Assembly (NCBI GenBank): GCA_045646385.1
Contig: JAZRKQ010000037.1
Coordinates: 62,001-126,000 of the forward strand
Length of the DNA: 64,000 bases
DNA from: SIG455 sp045646385
GTDB taxonomy: Bacteria > Bacillota > Clostridia > UMGS1810
Reading direction: 5' to 3'
Shown: positions 41,369 to 50,750 of the stretch, piece after piece
Numbering within the stretch: position 1 is the stretch's first letter
How the letters are laid out: every line of letters begins with the position of its first letter
Notes under the pieces: model-generated
Databases searched by the model: none
Told to the model about the DNA's origin: nothing
Seen by the model: the letters and a program-made list of their open reading frames with translations, nothing else
Program-made: the position numbers and the translations under genes

Positions 41369-42315
41369 TTATCTTCTTCCTTATTTTCAGGTATAACTGC
41401 TTTAATAGATGCAATAGCAACTTCAAGTTGTGAATCGTCAGGCTCACGTGTGGTAAGTTTCTGCAACCATAAGCCGGGTTTGGTTAAAAGTGACACGCAC
41501 TTGTTTTGGCTTCTTCCGGCAAACTTTATAATCTCGTATGATACTCCGGCAACTATCGGAAGTAAAAGTAGTCTGAATACTATACGCTGAAAAACATTAT
41601 CCCAACGTAAGAATGAGAAAAATATAATGCTTATTACCATAACGATAAGTAGAAAACTCGTTCCACATCTGGGGTGCAAACGTGTATATTTACGTGCATT
41701 TTCAACAGTAAGTTCCTCACCATGTTCGTATGCAGCAATGGTTTTATGCTCTGCCCCGTGATATTCAAACACACGCTGAATGTCGCTCATACGTGATACC
41801 AACGCCAGATATATCAAAAATATCGACATACGTACAACGCCCTCTGCCAAGTTCAAAAGAACAGTGTTCGGAATTAACGGTTTTAAAAAACCCACTATAA
41901 CTGTTGGTAACAGCATAAAAAGACCTATTCCCATAACAAGTGCTATAGCAACTGCTGCGTAAATCGCTATATCTTTAATTTTATCACCAAATTTATCGTC
42001 CAGCCATTTTTCAAACTTAGACGGTTCATATCCGGAATCATCTTCAATATCATAAAGGTCTGCGGAAAACATCAGGCACTTAACACCCACCACCATAGAC
42101 TCAATAAAATTTACTACACCGCGAATAACCGGTAGTTTTAAAAATTTAAACTTCTGCGTTATTGATGTAACAGGTTTTTTATCTATAACAATCTCGCCGT
42201 CAGACTTACGCACGGCTGTAGCGATTTCTTTCGGCCCGCGCATCATAACGCCCTCTAAAACCGCCTGACCGCCTATGCTTGTCATATGCACGGCACAGTT
42301 TTCTTTATTGCTCAT
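41362..42315 (-). CDS. DUF1385 membrane protein (YqhQ-like)
   Basis: The 317-residue protein starts with the family signature SIGGQAVLEGVMMRGPKEIATAVRK, then has several membrane helices (about 120-230) and the block FEYHGAEHKTIAAYEHGEELTVENARKYTRLHPRCGTSFLL that defines DUF1385. Its function is unknown. The ATG at 42315 is seven bases after GGAGG; an adjacent TTG would also read in frame. It is nearly always upstream of prmC in Bacillota, as here. Confidence 0.93.
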   Translation of the reverse strand: MSNKENCAVHMTSIGGQAVLEGVMMRGPKEIATAVRKSDGEIVIDKKPVTSITQKFKFLKLPVIRGVVNFIESMVVGVKCLMFSADLYDIEDDSGYEPSKFEKWLDDKFGDKIKDIAIYAAVAIALVMGIGLFMLLPTVIVGFLKPLIPNTVLLNLAEGVVRMSIFLIYLALVSRMSDIQRVFEYHGAEHKTIAAYEHGEELTVENARKYTRLHPRCGTSFLLIVMVISIIFFSFLRWDNVFQRIVFRLLLLPIVAGVSYEIIKFAGRSQNKCVSLLTKPGLWLQKLTTREPDDSQLEVAIASIKAVIPENKEEDKW

Positions 42316-42422
42316 CAATTATCCTCCTTGAATATGTCTCGTTTCGATTATACTCCTTATTTTGCAAATAAGCAATAAATAAAATCAAATATTTACATTT
42401 TGTTTAAAAAGAATATGTTGTT

Positions 42423-42815
42423 TTAGTTTAGTTTTTCCTGCAAAATCTTTACAGCGTCCTCAATGCAACCATCGCACGAACGTAAGGATTCACCTTTTAA
42501 GCGAGAGCACATAAGGGATTGATTTTTACTTTCAAACTCTTCCATCATCTCGCGTGCAAAAGTGTAACTTTCAATCTTATTCGTATCGGGGAGCGCATCG
42601 CCACCTTTGCTTTTCTCAAGTCCTGCTAAAAACACCATAGCGCTTACTGCTCCGCAAACACCCTTTGTACCGCCCATACCACCGCCAAATGCCTCAGAAA
42701 GTCTGAAAAGTTGGTCTTCGGTAAAATCTGTTTTATCTGCAAAAGCGCACACAACAGCCTGTGCACAATTGTACCCCTTTTTGTGATTTTCAACTGCTTT
42801 CTTTATTCTGTCCAT
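42423..42815 (-). CDS. C_GCAxxG_C_C family protein
   Basis: This 130-residue protein matches the C_GCAxxG_C_C family: YNCAQAV with the first Cys, then GGGMGGTKGVCGAVSAM, then a C-terminal CSRLKGESLRSCDGC. Members are thought to bind an iron-sulfur cluster or act in redox chemistry; no activity is established. It lies 11 bp after the type IIA topoisomerase A gene and is transcribed with it. Confidence 0.92.
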   Translation of the reverse strand: MDRIKKAVENHKKGYNCAQAVVCAFADKTDFTEDQLFRLSEAFGGGMGGTKGVCGAVSAMVFLAGLEKSKGGDALPDTNKIESYTFAREMMEEFESKNQSLMCSRLKGESLRSCDGCIEDAVKILQEKLN

Positions 42816-42826
42816 AATATCCTCCG

Positions 42827-44995
42827 TTAGAACAATGTGAGTTGGTCGCCCTCAGAATCCTCAGGCTTTAAATAATATCCCGTTGCAGGAATATTTTTAG
42901 TTCTGTAGTAATCAGCATTTTCAAAATTAACATCCGAAAGGTACTCAACTTTTACAAGTTTGCTTTTCTTCTTCATATTCATAACCGCTACGCCCTGAGA
43001 ATCTTTTGCACTTTTTACAGAAAGCGCGCTTGTGTTGAATATAAGTATTTTATCAAGGTCGGTATATGCCACAAGGTCGGTATCTTCTTTTAAGAACTTA
43101 ACGTCCACAAGCGGAGATTTACCGCTGTATGCATTAATAAGTTTTTTGCGGTTTGTTTTTGTTTCGTAACTCTTTAGATTGATTTTTGCACACTTACCAT
43201 TTTCAAATGTATACAACAATGTGCCCTCATAATCAGTAGTTGCAATAGCGTATACAATAGTTTCGTCTTTATCCATCTGTATGATATTATGAACAAAATG
43301 TCCCCAATCGCTTGCTTTACAGTCAGAGATGTCGCTGAGTCTGATTTTATACGCATTCTGCATACTGCTGAGCAATATAAGATCAGCGCGGTTAGTGCTT
43401 TCCTGCTCTACTATCATAACGTCATTTTCTTTAAGTTTCTGTACAGATGCACTGCGAAGTGATACAGCAGAAACTTTTTTAAGATAACCGTCTTTTGTAA
43501 GGAAGATTTTAAGGTTATAATCCTCTACCAGTTCTTCCTCTTTAAACTCGGTAATCTCGTCATCGGAAATTATATCTGTACGACGGTCCACACCATATTT
43601 TTTGCTGATTTCTTTAAGTTCGGCAATGATTATTTTGCGTATTTCGTTATCGTCGCTCAATACAAAACTTAAATGGTCAAGTTCTTTTTCAAGGTCTTCT
43701 ATCTCGGCAATACGTTTTAAAATATATTCTTTGTTGATATTACGCAATTTGATTTCTGCAACGTAATCTGCCTGAATTTCGTCTATACCGAAGCCGTTCA
43801 TCAAATTTGGAATTACATCGGCTTCTTTTTCTGTTTCACGGATAATCTTTACCGCTTTGTCAATATCGAGTAAAATCTTCTGCAAGCCCTCTAAAAGGTG
43901 GAGTTTATGTGTAAGTTTATTAAGGTCATATTTAACTCTGCGACGGATACAATCCATGCGAAAATCCGTCCAGTGTCCGATAATCTCACGGACACCCATA
44001 ACTTTAGGTGTCTGACCGATAAGAACATTAAAATTACAACTGAAAGCATCTTCCAAAGGAGTCATTTTAAACAGTTTAGTCATCAGTTTGTCTACATCTG
44101 TGCTCTTTTTAATATCAAGAGTGATTTTCAAACCATTCAAATCAGTTTCGTCACGGAGGTCGGTAATTTCTTTGATTTTACCTGCTTTTATAAGTTCGAT
44201 GATTTTATCGATAATAGCTTCTGACGTTGTGCTGTAAGGTATTTCGTAAATTTCAATACAACTGTTTTTCTTGTCATATCTATATTTACTGCGAACGCGG
44301 AAACTGCCTCTGCCCGTTTCGTAAACAGATTTGAGCACACTTTCATTATAAATAAGACTTCCGCCCGTTGTAAAATCGGGTGCAAGCAAAGTTTTCATAA
44401 TATCGCAATTAGAATTTTTAAGATATGCAATGGTTGTATCGCAAACCTCTTTTAAGTTAAAAGAGCATATGCAACTTGCCATACCTACGGCAATACCCTG
44501 ATTTGGATTTACCAAAATATTGGGGAAAGAAACCGGCAAAAGAACAGGTTCTTTCATAGTACCGTCGTAGTTATCTACAAAATCAACTGTGTTTTTATCG
44601 ATATCACGGAAAATCTCACGCGCAAATTCGTCGAGTTTAACCTCGGTATAACGTGATGCCGCATATGCCATATCACGTGAATAGTGCTTGGCAAAGTTAC
44701 CTTTTGAATCTACAAACGGGTGCAAAAGCGCATCGTTGCCACGTGTCAAACGCACCATAGTTTCATAGATTGCGCCATCGCCGTGCGGGTTCAACTGCAT
44801 AGTTCTGCCGACTACGTTTGCAGATTTCATCTTATTGCCCGTAAGCAAATTCATTTTATACATAGTATACAGAAGTTTTCTGTGCGATGGCTTAAACCCG
44901 TCAATTTCGGGAATAGCACGTGATATTATAACACTCATCGCATACGGCATATAGTTTTCCGTAAGCGTATTTGTGATTTTTTGTTCTATACTCAT
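42827..44995 (-). CDS. Type IIA topoisomerase subunit A (ParC/GyrA-like)
   Basis: This is the DNA-cutting subunit of a type IIA topoisomerase. The 722-residue protein has YMPYAMSVIISRAIPEIDGFKPSHRKLLY at the N-terminus, the catalytic Tyr in SRYTEVKL (about 120), and a shortened C-terminal wrapping domain. Gyrase-type A subunits are about 800-850 residues, and the DNA-wrapping GyrA box is not evident, so a topoisomerase IV-like decatenation role is more likely. It follows the B subunit by 20 bp. Many Clostridia carry this pair in addition to gyrase. I leave the symbol open. Confidence 0.9.
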   Translation of the reverse strand: MSIEQKITNTLTENYMPYAMSVIISRAIPEIDGFKPSHRKLLYTMYKMNLLTGNKMKSANVVGRTMQLNPHGDGAIYETMVRLTRGNDALLHPFVDSKGNFAKHYSRDMAYAASRYTEVKLDEFAREIFRDIDKNTVDFVDNYDGTMKEPVLLPVSFPNILVNPNQGIAVGMASCICSFNLKEVCDTTIAYLKNSNCDIMKTLLAPDFTTGGSLIYNESVLKSVYETGRGSFRVRSKYRYDKKNSCIEIYEIPYSTTSEAIIDKIIELIKAGKIKEITDLRDETDLNGLKITLDIKKSTDVDKLMTKLFKMTPLEDAFSCNFNVLIGQTPKVMGVREIIGHWTDFRMDCIRRRVKYDLNKLTHKLHLLEGLQKILLDIDKAVKIIRETEKEADVIPNLMNGFGIDEIQADYVAEIKLRNINKEYILKRIAEIEDLEKELDHLSFVLSDDNEIRKIIIAELKEISKKYGVDRRTDIISDDEITEFKEEELVEDYNLKIFLTKDGYLKKVSAVSLRSASVQKLKENDVMIVEQESTNRADLILLSSMQNAYKIRLSDISDCKASDWGHFVHNIIQMDKDETIVYAIATTDYEGTLLYTFENGKCAKINLKSYETKTNRKKLINAYSGKSPLVDVKFLKEDTDLVAYTDLDKILIFNTSALSVKSAKDSQGVAVMNMKKKSKLVKVEYLSDVNFENADYYRTKNIPATGYYLKPEDSEGDQLTLF

Positions 44996-45015
44996 ATCAG
45001 TTCACCTCCGTACAA

Positions 45016-46992
45016 TCAACTCAAATCCAGCATTTCCAGATATTTATGGCCGTTATCTGCTATATATTCTTTTCTGGAAGCGAGGTCGTCGCCCAAAAGC
45101 ACATCAAACATTCTTGAGGTTGCTTCTGCTTCTTCGCTGACAACCTTTATTAGTCTGCGTGTTTCTGGATTCATAGTGGTCTGCCACATCATTTCGGGTT
45201 CGTTCTCACCAAGACCTTTTGAACGCTGAATACTGCATTTATTTCCGAAAGTAGCGAGGATATCGGCTTTTTCCTTTTCATTATATGCAAAGCGCACCTC
45301 GTCTTTATATGTCATCTCAAAAAGCGGAGATTCTGCAATAAACACCTTACCCTGTTCTATAAGCGTAGGTGCAAGGCGGTAAAGCATAGTAAGTATAAGA
45401 GTACGTATCTGGAATCCGTCTACGTCAGCATCAGTACAGATAATAATTTTATCCCAACGCAGATTGTTTATATCAAAATTAGATATATTTTTGTTGTGCT
45501 TTGAAGAAATCTCAACACCGCAGCCAAGAACTTTCAAAAGATCTACAATAACGTCACTTTTAAAAATTTTATCGTAATCGGCTTTAAGGCAATTCAAGAT
45601 TTTACCCCTTACAGGCATTATAGCCTGAAATTCACTGTCGCGTCCGAGTTTACACGAACCCAGTGCAGAGTCACCCTCTACTATGTATACCTCTCGTTTT
45701 GAAACATCTTTTGTACGGCAGTCTACAAACTTTTGCACACGGTTGGTAACATCTATTGAACCGCTTAACTTTTTGGCAATATTAACTCTCGCCTTTTCTG
45801 CGTGCTCACGGCTGCGCTTGTTTACAAGTACTTGTGCAGCAATTTTATCTGCTTCAACCTTGTTTTCTATAAAGTAAAGTTCCAGTTCGTGACGCAAAAA
45901 CTCTATCATTGCATCTGCTATAAATTTATTTGTAATAGCCTTTTTGGTCTGGTTTTCGTAACTGGTTTCCGTAGAGAATGAGTTAGAAACAAGTATAAGG
46001 CAGTCTTTAATATCGTTAAAACTTATCTTACCCTCGTTTTTAGTGTATTTGTTATTCTGCTTGAGGTACTGGTCTATAGCATACACAAATGCGTTTGTAA
46101 CGGCTTTATCCGGTGAGCCTCCGTGCTCCAAAAAACTTGAGTTATGGTAATATTCCAAAAGATTTACTTTATTGGAAAAACAAAACGCAACAGACAGTTT
46201 AACTTTATATTCAGGCTTGTCCTCACGGTCACGTCCACGACGCTCTGCATCGCAATATTTAACTTCTGTAAGGGCGTCTTCGCCGGCGGTTTCTTTTATA
46301 TAATCGATAATACCGTTTTCGTATACAAAATCTTTTTCTTCAAACTTGCCCGGTTCAACTTCGTTTTTGAATTTGAACACAAGACCTTTGTTTACAATCG
46401 CCTGCTTTTTTAATATATTTTCAAAATATTCTGTTCCTATATTTATGTCGGTAAAAACATCTAAGTCGGGGCGCCATTTAATGCGTGTCATAGTATGCTT
46501 ATAATTATATTCTTCTTTTTTAAGACCGCCTATGTTTTCGCCCTTCTCGAAATGGAGTTCGTATTTATAGCCGTCACGGTGAACAGTTACATCCATATAT
46601 TCAGATGCATACTGTGTAGCACACGCACCAAGACCGTTAAGACCCAAACTATACTCATAGTTATCGCCGGTATTGTTTTTATATTTACCTCCGGCGTAAA
46701 GTTCACAGAATACAAGTTCCCAGTTATATCTGTCTTCAACGGGGTTGTAGTCTACAGGTATACCCCTTCCTCTGTCTGTAACTTCAATAGACTTATCAAG
46801 GAATTTTTTAACCTCTATAATACTGCCGTATCCCTCGCGTGCCTCGTCAATAGAGTTTGACAAAATCTCAAAAACCGCATGCTCGCATCCCTCAAGACCG
46901 TCAGACCCGAAAATAACTGCAGGTTTTAAACGTACACGGTCAGCACCTTTAAGCATTGATATACTTTCGTTTGTATACTGTTTTTTAGCCAT
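45016..46992 (-). CDS. Type IIA topoisomerase subunit B (ParE/GyrB-like)
   Basis: This ATPase subunit of a type IIA topoisomerase has 658 residues. The GHKL fold shows EILSNSIDEA (the Asn), DRGRGIPVDY and GLNGLGACATQYAS; the TOPRIM domain shows VEGDSALGS and CTDADVDGFQIRTL with the metal-binding acids. The motifs are shifted from typical GyrB (DNSIDEA, GLHGVGA), so it is a distinct paralogue group. It is the first gene of the B-A-C_GCAxxG unit. Confidence 0.9.
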   Translation of the reverse strand: MAKKQYTNESISMLKGADRVRLKPAVIFGSDGLEGCEHAVFEILSNSIDEAREGYGSIIEVKKFLDKSIEVTDRGRGIPVDYNPVEDRYNWELVFCELYAGGKYKNNTGDNYEYSLGLNGLGACATQYASEYMDVTVHRDGYKYELHFEKGENIGGLKKEEYNYKHTMTRIKWRPDLDVFTDINIGTEYFENILKKQAIVNKGLVFKFKNEVEPGKFEEKDFVYENGIIDYIKETAGEDALTEVKYCDAERRGRDREDKPEYKVKLSVAFCFSNKVNLLEYYHNSSFLEHGGSPDKAVTNAFVYAIDQYLKQNNKYTKNEGKISFNDIKDCLILVSNSFSTETSYENQTKKAITNKFIADAMIEFLRHELELYFIENKVEADKIAAQVLVNKRSREHAEKARVNIAKKLSGSIDVTNRVQKFVDCRTKDVSKREVYIVEGDSALGSCKLGRDSEFQAIMPVRGKILNCLKADYDKIFKSDVIVDLLKVLGCGVEISSKHNKNISNFDINNLRWDKIIICTDADVDGFQIRTLILTMLYRLAPTLIEQGKVFIAESPLFEMTYKDEVRFAYNEKEKADILATFGNKCSIQRSKGLGENEPEMMWQTTMNPETRRLIKVVSEEAEATSRMFDVLLGDDLASRKEYIADNGHKYLEMLDLS

Positions 46993-47199
46993 TTACGCAC
47001 CTCATAAAATTTATCTATATTTTGTGTGTATAAAACAATTTCTACCCATTATATAGTATTAACTATATTTTATTCTATTTTCCCAACTTTGTCAAATTTA
47101 TTTGTGAAAAGTTACATATTTTTAAAAATTACTTGTAAAAATACCAAAATTATGTATAATAAAAGTATACTAATCTATCCCTTTAGGAGGTATGGTAAA
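46993..47199. other. AT-rich divergent intergenic region
   Basis: The 207 bp between divergent topoisomerase B and the purine permease is very AT-rich. A rightward promoter (47133-47160) is visible. I looked for a purine riboswitch and saw none. Confidence 0.6.
47133..47160 (+). promoter_or_regulatory. Promoter of the purine permease operon
   Basis: TTGTAA (47133-47138) and TATAAT (47155-47160) are 16 bases apart, 39 bp before the start. Confidence 0.65.
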
Positions 47200-48549
47200 A
47201 TGGAAAAACTCTTTAAACTTAAAGAGCACGGCACAAATGTCAAAACAGAGATTATCGCAGGTATTACTACATTCCTTGCAATGGCGTATATCCTTGCGGT
47301 AAACCCCGGATACTTAGGCGGTATCCCCGGTGCATCACCCGCTGCAATCTTTATGGCAACTGCCATTTCTGCAGCAATAGCAACAATCTGTATGGCGTTC
47401 TTCGCTAACTACCCCGTAGCACTTGCTTCAGGTATGGGTCTTAATGCATTCTTTGCATTCACAGTTTGCGGCGCAATGGGTTGCTCTTACGAAGTTGCTT
47501 TAACAGCAGTATTCGTAGAAGGTATCATCTTCATCGTTCTTTCATTGTTCAAATTCAGAGAAGCATTGGTAAACAAAATTCCGACCAACTTAAAATTCGG
47601 TATCACCGCAGGTATAGGTTTGTTTATCACAATTATCGCTCTGTTAAACTCTAAAGTTATCGTAGCAGACCCCGCAACAACAGTTGCTCTCGGCGACTTG
47701 GGTTCTCTTCCGGTTATCCTTTCAATTGTAGGTTTACTTATCATCGGTGTTCTTGAATACAAAAAAGTTCCCGGCGGTATCTTAATCGGTATCATCGCTA
47801 CTTGGGTACTTGGTATTGTTATTCAGGCTATCGGCTGGGCATGCGGAGTAAGCCTTTTTGATGCAAACTTAATCCCCTCCCTTTCTTGGGAAGCAATCAA
47901 AGGTAACTTTGCTGCACCTGCATTGTTTAAATTTGACTTCGGTTATGTTGTAAAGAACTTTGCAAGTTTTGCAATTGTTGTATTCACATTCCTTTACACA
48001 GATATTTTTGATACTGTTGGTACATTAATCGGTGTAACACAGAAAGCAGGTCTTATTAAAGAAGACGGCACTCTGCCCAAAGCAGGCGGTGCTTTAATGG
48101 CTGACGCTGTTGGTACAGTAGTTGGTGCTTGCCTTGGAACATCTACAGTTACAAGTTATGTTGAATCAAGCGCAGGTGTTGCTGCAGGCGGTAAAACTGG
48201 TTTAACAGCACTTACAACAGGTATTATGTTCATCATCGCTATCATCTTTGCTCCTATCTTCTTGGCTATCCCATCATTTGCTACTACACCCGCTATGCTC
48301 TACGTTGGTATCCTGATGCTCAGCGCTATCAAGAATATGGACTTCGAAGGCGACATCGCTGACGTTATCGGAGGTTTCCTGGCAGTTATTATGATGCCTT
48401 TTGCATACTCAATTGCTACAGGTATTATGTTTGGTATCGTTTCTTGGGTAATCCTTAAAGTGATTACAGGCAAGGCTAAAGATATCAGCGCAATTATGTG
48501 GGTATCATTCCTGCTGTTTGCTGCATATATTGCAACATTGGTAATGTAA
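47200..48549 (+). CDS. NCS2/AzgA-family purine permease
   Basis: This 449-residue membrane protein belongs to the AzgA (PbuG/PbuO) branch of NCS2 transporters, which import hypoxanthine, guanine or adenine. It starts MEKLFKLKEHGTNVKTEIIAGITTFLAMAYIL and has about twelve helices, with the TDIFDTVGTLIGV and TSTVTSYVESSAGVAAGGKTG segments typical of the family. The ATG at 47200 follows AGGAGG; a longer frame upstream is not supported by a ribosome site. A phosphoribosyltransferase gene follows 32 bp later, which supports purine salvage. Confidence 0.94.
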   Translation: MEKLFKLKEHGTNVKTEIIAGITTFLAMAYILAVNPGYLGGIPGASPAAIFMATAISAAIATICMAFFANYPVALASGMGLNAFFAFTVCGAMGCSYEVALTAVFVEGIIFIVLSLFKFREALVNKIPTNLKFGITAGIGLFITIIALLNSKVIVADPATTVALGDLGSLPVILSIVGLLIIGVLEYKKVPGGILIGIIATWVLGIVIQAIGWACGVSLFDANLIPSLSWEAIKGNFAAPALFKFDFGYVVKNFASFAIVVFTFLYTDIFDTVGTLIGVTQKAGLIKEDGTLPKAGGALMADAVGTVVGACLGTSTVTSYVESSAGVAAGGKTGLTALTTGIMFIIAIIFAPIFLAIPSFATTPAMLYVGILMLSAIKNMDFEGDIADVIGGFLAVIMMPFAYSIATGIMFGIVSWVILKVITGKAKDISAIMWVSFLLFAAYIATLVM

Positions 48550-48581
48550 GTAATTTAAATTAAAGAGGTGTCTTCTTAACC

Positions 48582-49145
48582 ATGAGTAATAAAACATATA
48601 CAATGGAAATTGCAGGTTTAAAACGTGACCTGCCTCTGTGCAAAGTAAATGACCAGTTATATATAGCAGCGTTTGTAATGTTTGGTGATGTTGAAATTAC
48701 CGTTGCATGTGCAAAAGAACTTTTAAAACTGGCACCTGAGTACGACATTATGATTACCGCAGAATCAAAAGGTATTCCGCTTCTTTATGAAATGGCACGC
48801 CAGTCGGGTGCGGATAATTATATTCTTGCCAGAAAAGGACCAAAGGTTTATATGCAGGATATTGTATACGCATCAGTAAACTCCATAACAACGCTCAGCA
48901 AACAGATGCTTTGCATCAGCGGAGAAGATGCCGAAGCCATGAGGGGCAAACGAGTGCTTATAGTTGATGACGTTATAAGCACAGGCGAATCTATCGCAGC
49001 GCTTACTCAACTGGTTGAGCAGGTTGGCGGAAATATCGTTGGTAAAATGGCCGTCCTTGCTGAGGGCGATGCTATTAACCGAAAAGATATTATTGCTCTT
49101 GCACCGCTCCCCGTTTTTAATCCCGATGGCACTATAAAAGAATAA
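48582..49145 (+). CDS. Phosphoribosyltransferase (adenine/xanthine type)
   Basis: The 187-residue protein has the type I phosphoribosyltransferase PRPP motif VLIVDDVISTGES near residue 125 and a central TAESKGIPLLYEMAR segment. It should convert an imported purine base and PRPP to the nucleotide. It resembles adenine and xanthine phosphoribosyltransferases; the base cannot be fixed from motifs alone. It is co-transcribed with the purine permease. Confidence 0.88.
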   Translation: MSNKTYTMEIAGLKRDLPLCKVNDQLYIAAFVMFGDVEITVACAKELLKLAPEYDIMITAESKGIPLLYEMARQSGADNYILARKGPKVYMQDIVYASVNSITTLSKQMLCISGEDAEAMRGKRVLIVDDVISTGESIAALTQLVEQVGGNIVGKMAVLAEGDAINRKDIIALAPLPVFNPDGTIKE

Positions 49146-49155
49146 TCAAAAAATA

Positions 49156-49210
49156 AATAAGTCTTTTTTCGCTTGAGTATATTTATGCGAAAAAAGACTT
49201 ATTTTATTTT
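49156..49210 (+). terminator. Terminator of the purine permease operon
   Basis: A 17-bp stem AATAAGTCTTTTTTCGC/GCGAAAAAAGACTTATT is followed by TTATTTT on the plus strand. Confidence 0.88.
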
Positions 49211-49222
49211 AGAACTAATTTT

Positions 49223-49276
49223 AAAAAACATATATTTTTCACATAAATATAGCGAGTGGAAAATATATGTTTTTTA
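49223..49276 (-). terminator. Terminator of asnA
   Basis: The stem AAAAACATATATTTTC/GAAAAATATATGTTTTT with an AT-rich loop is followed by T on the minus strand, 3 bp past the asnA stop. Confidence 0.8.
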
Positions 49277-49278
49277 TT

Positions 49279-50286
49279 TTATAATATTGTTATTCCATTT
49301 TCTTTTCCGGTATAAATGGTTTTATCGTCCCATACTGAAACCTGAACTTCGCCAATGTGTGCTTTACCTAAAAGAAGCATACACAACCTTGACTGACCTA
49401 TACCTCCGCCCATAGAAAGCGGAAGTTTATCTTCCAACAACATTCTGTGGAAAGGCAATTTTTTGCGTTCCTGAGCATTTGCTTTTGCAAGTTGTTCTTC
49501 TAAAGCATTTTTATCTACTCTGATACCCATTGAAGAAATCTCAAAAGCACATTTTAAAACATCGTTCCAGAAAAGTATATCACCGTTTAACTTCCAATCA
49601 TCATAGTCAGGTGCTCTGCCATCGTGCTTTTTGCCAGATTTCAAAACATCGCCTATCTGCATAAGGAAAACTGTTTTATATTCTTTTACAATAGCGTTTT
49701 CTCTTTCTTTAGCAGTTAAATCGGGATACATATCCTCCAGTTCCTGAGATGTTATAAATTTAACATCACGTGAAAGTTCAACATTAATTTCAGGATATTC
49801 TGCCTTAATAGCATCTGCGGAATCGCATATAGCATTAACAATTTTTGTAACTGTGTCTTTAAGATATTCCTCTGTACGCATATCAGCAGAAATAACTTTT
49901 TCCCAATCCCACTGGTCTACATATATAGAATGGAGATTATCCATCTCCTCATCACGTCGGATTGCATTCATATCAGTATACAAACCTTTGCCAATAGGAA
50001 AATCATATGCAAAAAGCGCATATCTTTTCCACTTTGCAAGTGAGTGAACTATCTGCGCATTAGTTCCGGTTTCGAGTATATCAAACTCAACGGGGCGCTC
50101 CACTCCGTTAAGGTCATCGTTAAGCCCCATTGTGCTTTCTACAAACAAAGGTGCAGATACACGTGTAATATCCAGAGCATTGCAGAGATTATTTTCAAAA
50201 TCCCTTCTCAATTTACCTATAGCGGTCTGCGTTTCATATACAGACAGAGTGGGTTTATAATTCTCGGGTATGAAAAACTTACTCAT
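49279..50286 (-). CDS. asnA: Aspartate-ammonia ligase
   Basis: AsnA makes asparagine from aspartate, ammonia and ATP. The 335-residue length is normal. Landmarks are PENYKPTLSVYETQTAIG at the start, VEFDILETGTNAQIVHSLAKWKR, DRRDEEMDNLHSIYVDQWDWEK (here starting IRRDEEMD), and SMGGGIGQSRLCMLLL near the end. The ATG at 50286 has AGGAG upstream. AsnA is common in lactic and clostridial bacteria. It has no linked regulator; no T-box is seen upstream. Confidence 0.96.
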   Translation of the reverse strand: MSKFFIPENYKPTLSVYETQTAIGKLRRDFENNLCNALDITRVSAPLFVESTMGLNDDLNGVERPVEFDILETGTNAQIVHSLAKWKRYALFAYDFPIGKGLYTDMNAIRRDEEMDNLHSIYVDQWDWEKVISADMRTEEYLKDTVTKIVNAICDSADAIKAEYPEINVELSRDVKFITSQELEDMYPDLTAKERENAIVKEYKTVFLMQIGDVLKSGKKHDGRAPDYDDWKLNGDILFWNDVLKCAFEISSMGIRVDKNALEEQLAKANAQERKKLPFHRMLLEDKLPLSMGGGIGQSRLCMLLLGKAHIGEVQVSVWDDKTIYTGKENGITIL

Positions 50287-50409
50287 TTTCTGCAACTCCT
50301 TTCTTTTTAAATACCACTTAAAAAGTATATCAAAGCATACAAAATTTGTCAATGATTATTTCGTACAAAGCAATTTATAAAATAAATTATAATAATGTAT
50401 ATTTTTGTC

Positions 50410-50438
50410 TTGACATTGATATTCTAATATGGTATAAT
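50410..50438 (+). promoter_or_regulatory. Promoter of tRNA-Asp
   Basis: TTGACA (50410-50415) and TATAAT (50433-50438) are 17 bases apart. Confidence 0.92.
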
Positions 50439-50456
50439 TCTATACGTTGGAAATAC

Positions 50457-50530
50457 GGCCCGGTAGTTCAGTTGGTTAGAATGCCAGCCTGTCACGCTGG
50501 AGGTCGACGGTTCGAGCCCGTTCCGGGTCG
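50457..50530 (+). tRNA. tRNA-Asp (anticodon GTC)
   Basis: This 74-nt cloverleaf has acceptor GGCCCGG/CCGGGTC, anticodon loop CTGTCAC (GTC), T-arm CGGTTCGAGCCCG and discriminator G, as expected for tRNA-Asp. CCA is not encoded. Confidence 0.95.
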
Positions 50531-50536
50531 CTTTTA

Positions 50537-50566
50537 AGCCACCGCTTGTTTAAGCGGTGGCTTTTT
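50537..50566 (+). terminator. Terminator of tRNA-Asp
   Basis: The stem AGCCACCGCTT/AAGCGGTGGCT around GTTT is followed by TTTT. Confidence 0.9.
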
Positions 50567-50641
50567 GTTGAATTTAACGGCAAACACCGCCGCAGTAGTA
50601 CGTTATATAAAAAGCAAGTGCAATAATTAACTGTATATTAT

Positions 50642-50678
50642 AGAGTTTTGAACATATTCGCTCAAAACTCTTTTTGTT
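50642..50678 (+). terminator. Second terminator-like hairpin before the SNF gene
   Basis: A perfect 10-bp stem AGAGTTTTGA/TCAAAACTCT is followed by a T run. It lies 9 bp before the SNF promoter, although the tRNA-Asp terminator is already upstream. The 75 bp between the two hairpins has no gene I can support; it may be a short RNA or leftover sequence. Confidence 0.65.
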
Positions 50679-50686
50679 TTCATAAA

Positions 50687-50715
50687 TTGACAAGCGCATA
50701 CATCTATGGTATAAT
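50687..50715 (+). promoter_or_regulatory. Promoter of the SNF transporter
   Basis: TTGACA (50687-50692) and TATAAT (50710-50715) are 17 bases apart. Confidence 0.9.
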
Positions 50716-50750
50716 TTCTACATTATAATTTAATTTTAAGGAGTATGGTT

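Noticed and set aside
46993..47199. Purine riboswitch before the purine permease
   Set aside because: No conserved purine-aptamer core or expression platform could be recognised; only an AT-rich spacer and a promoter are seen.
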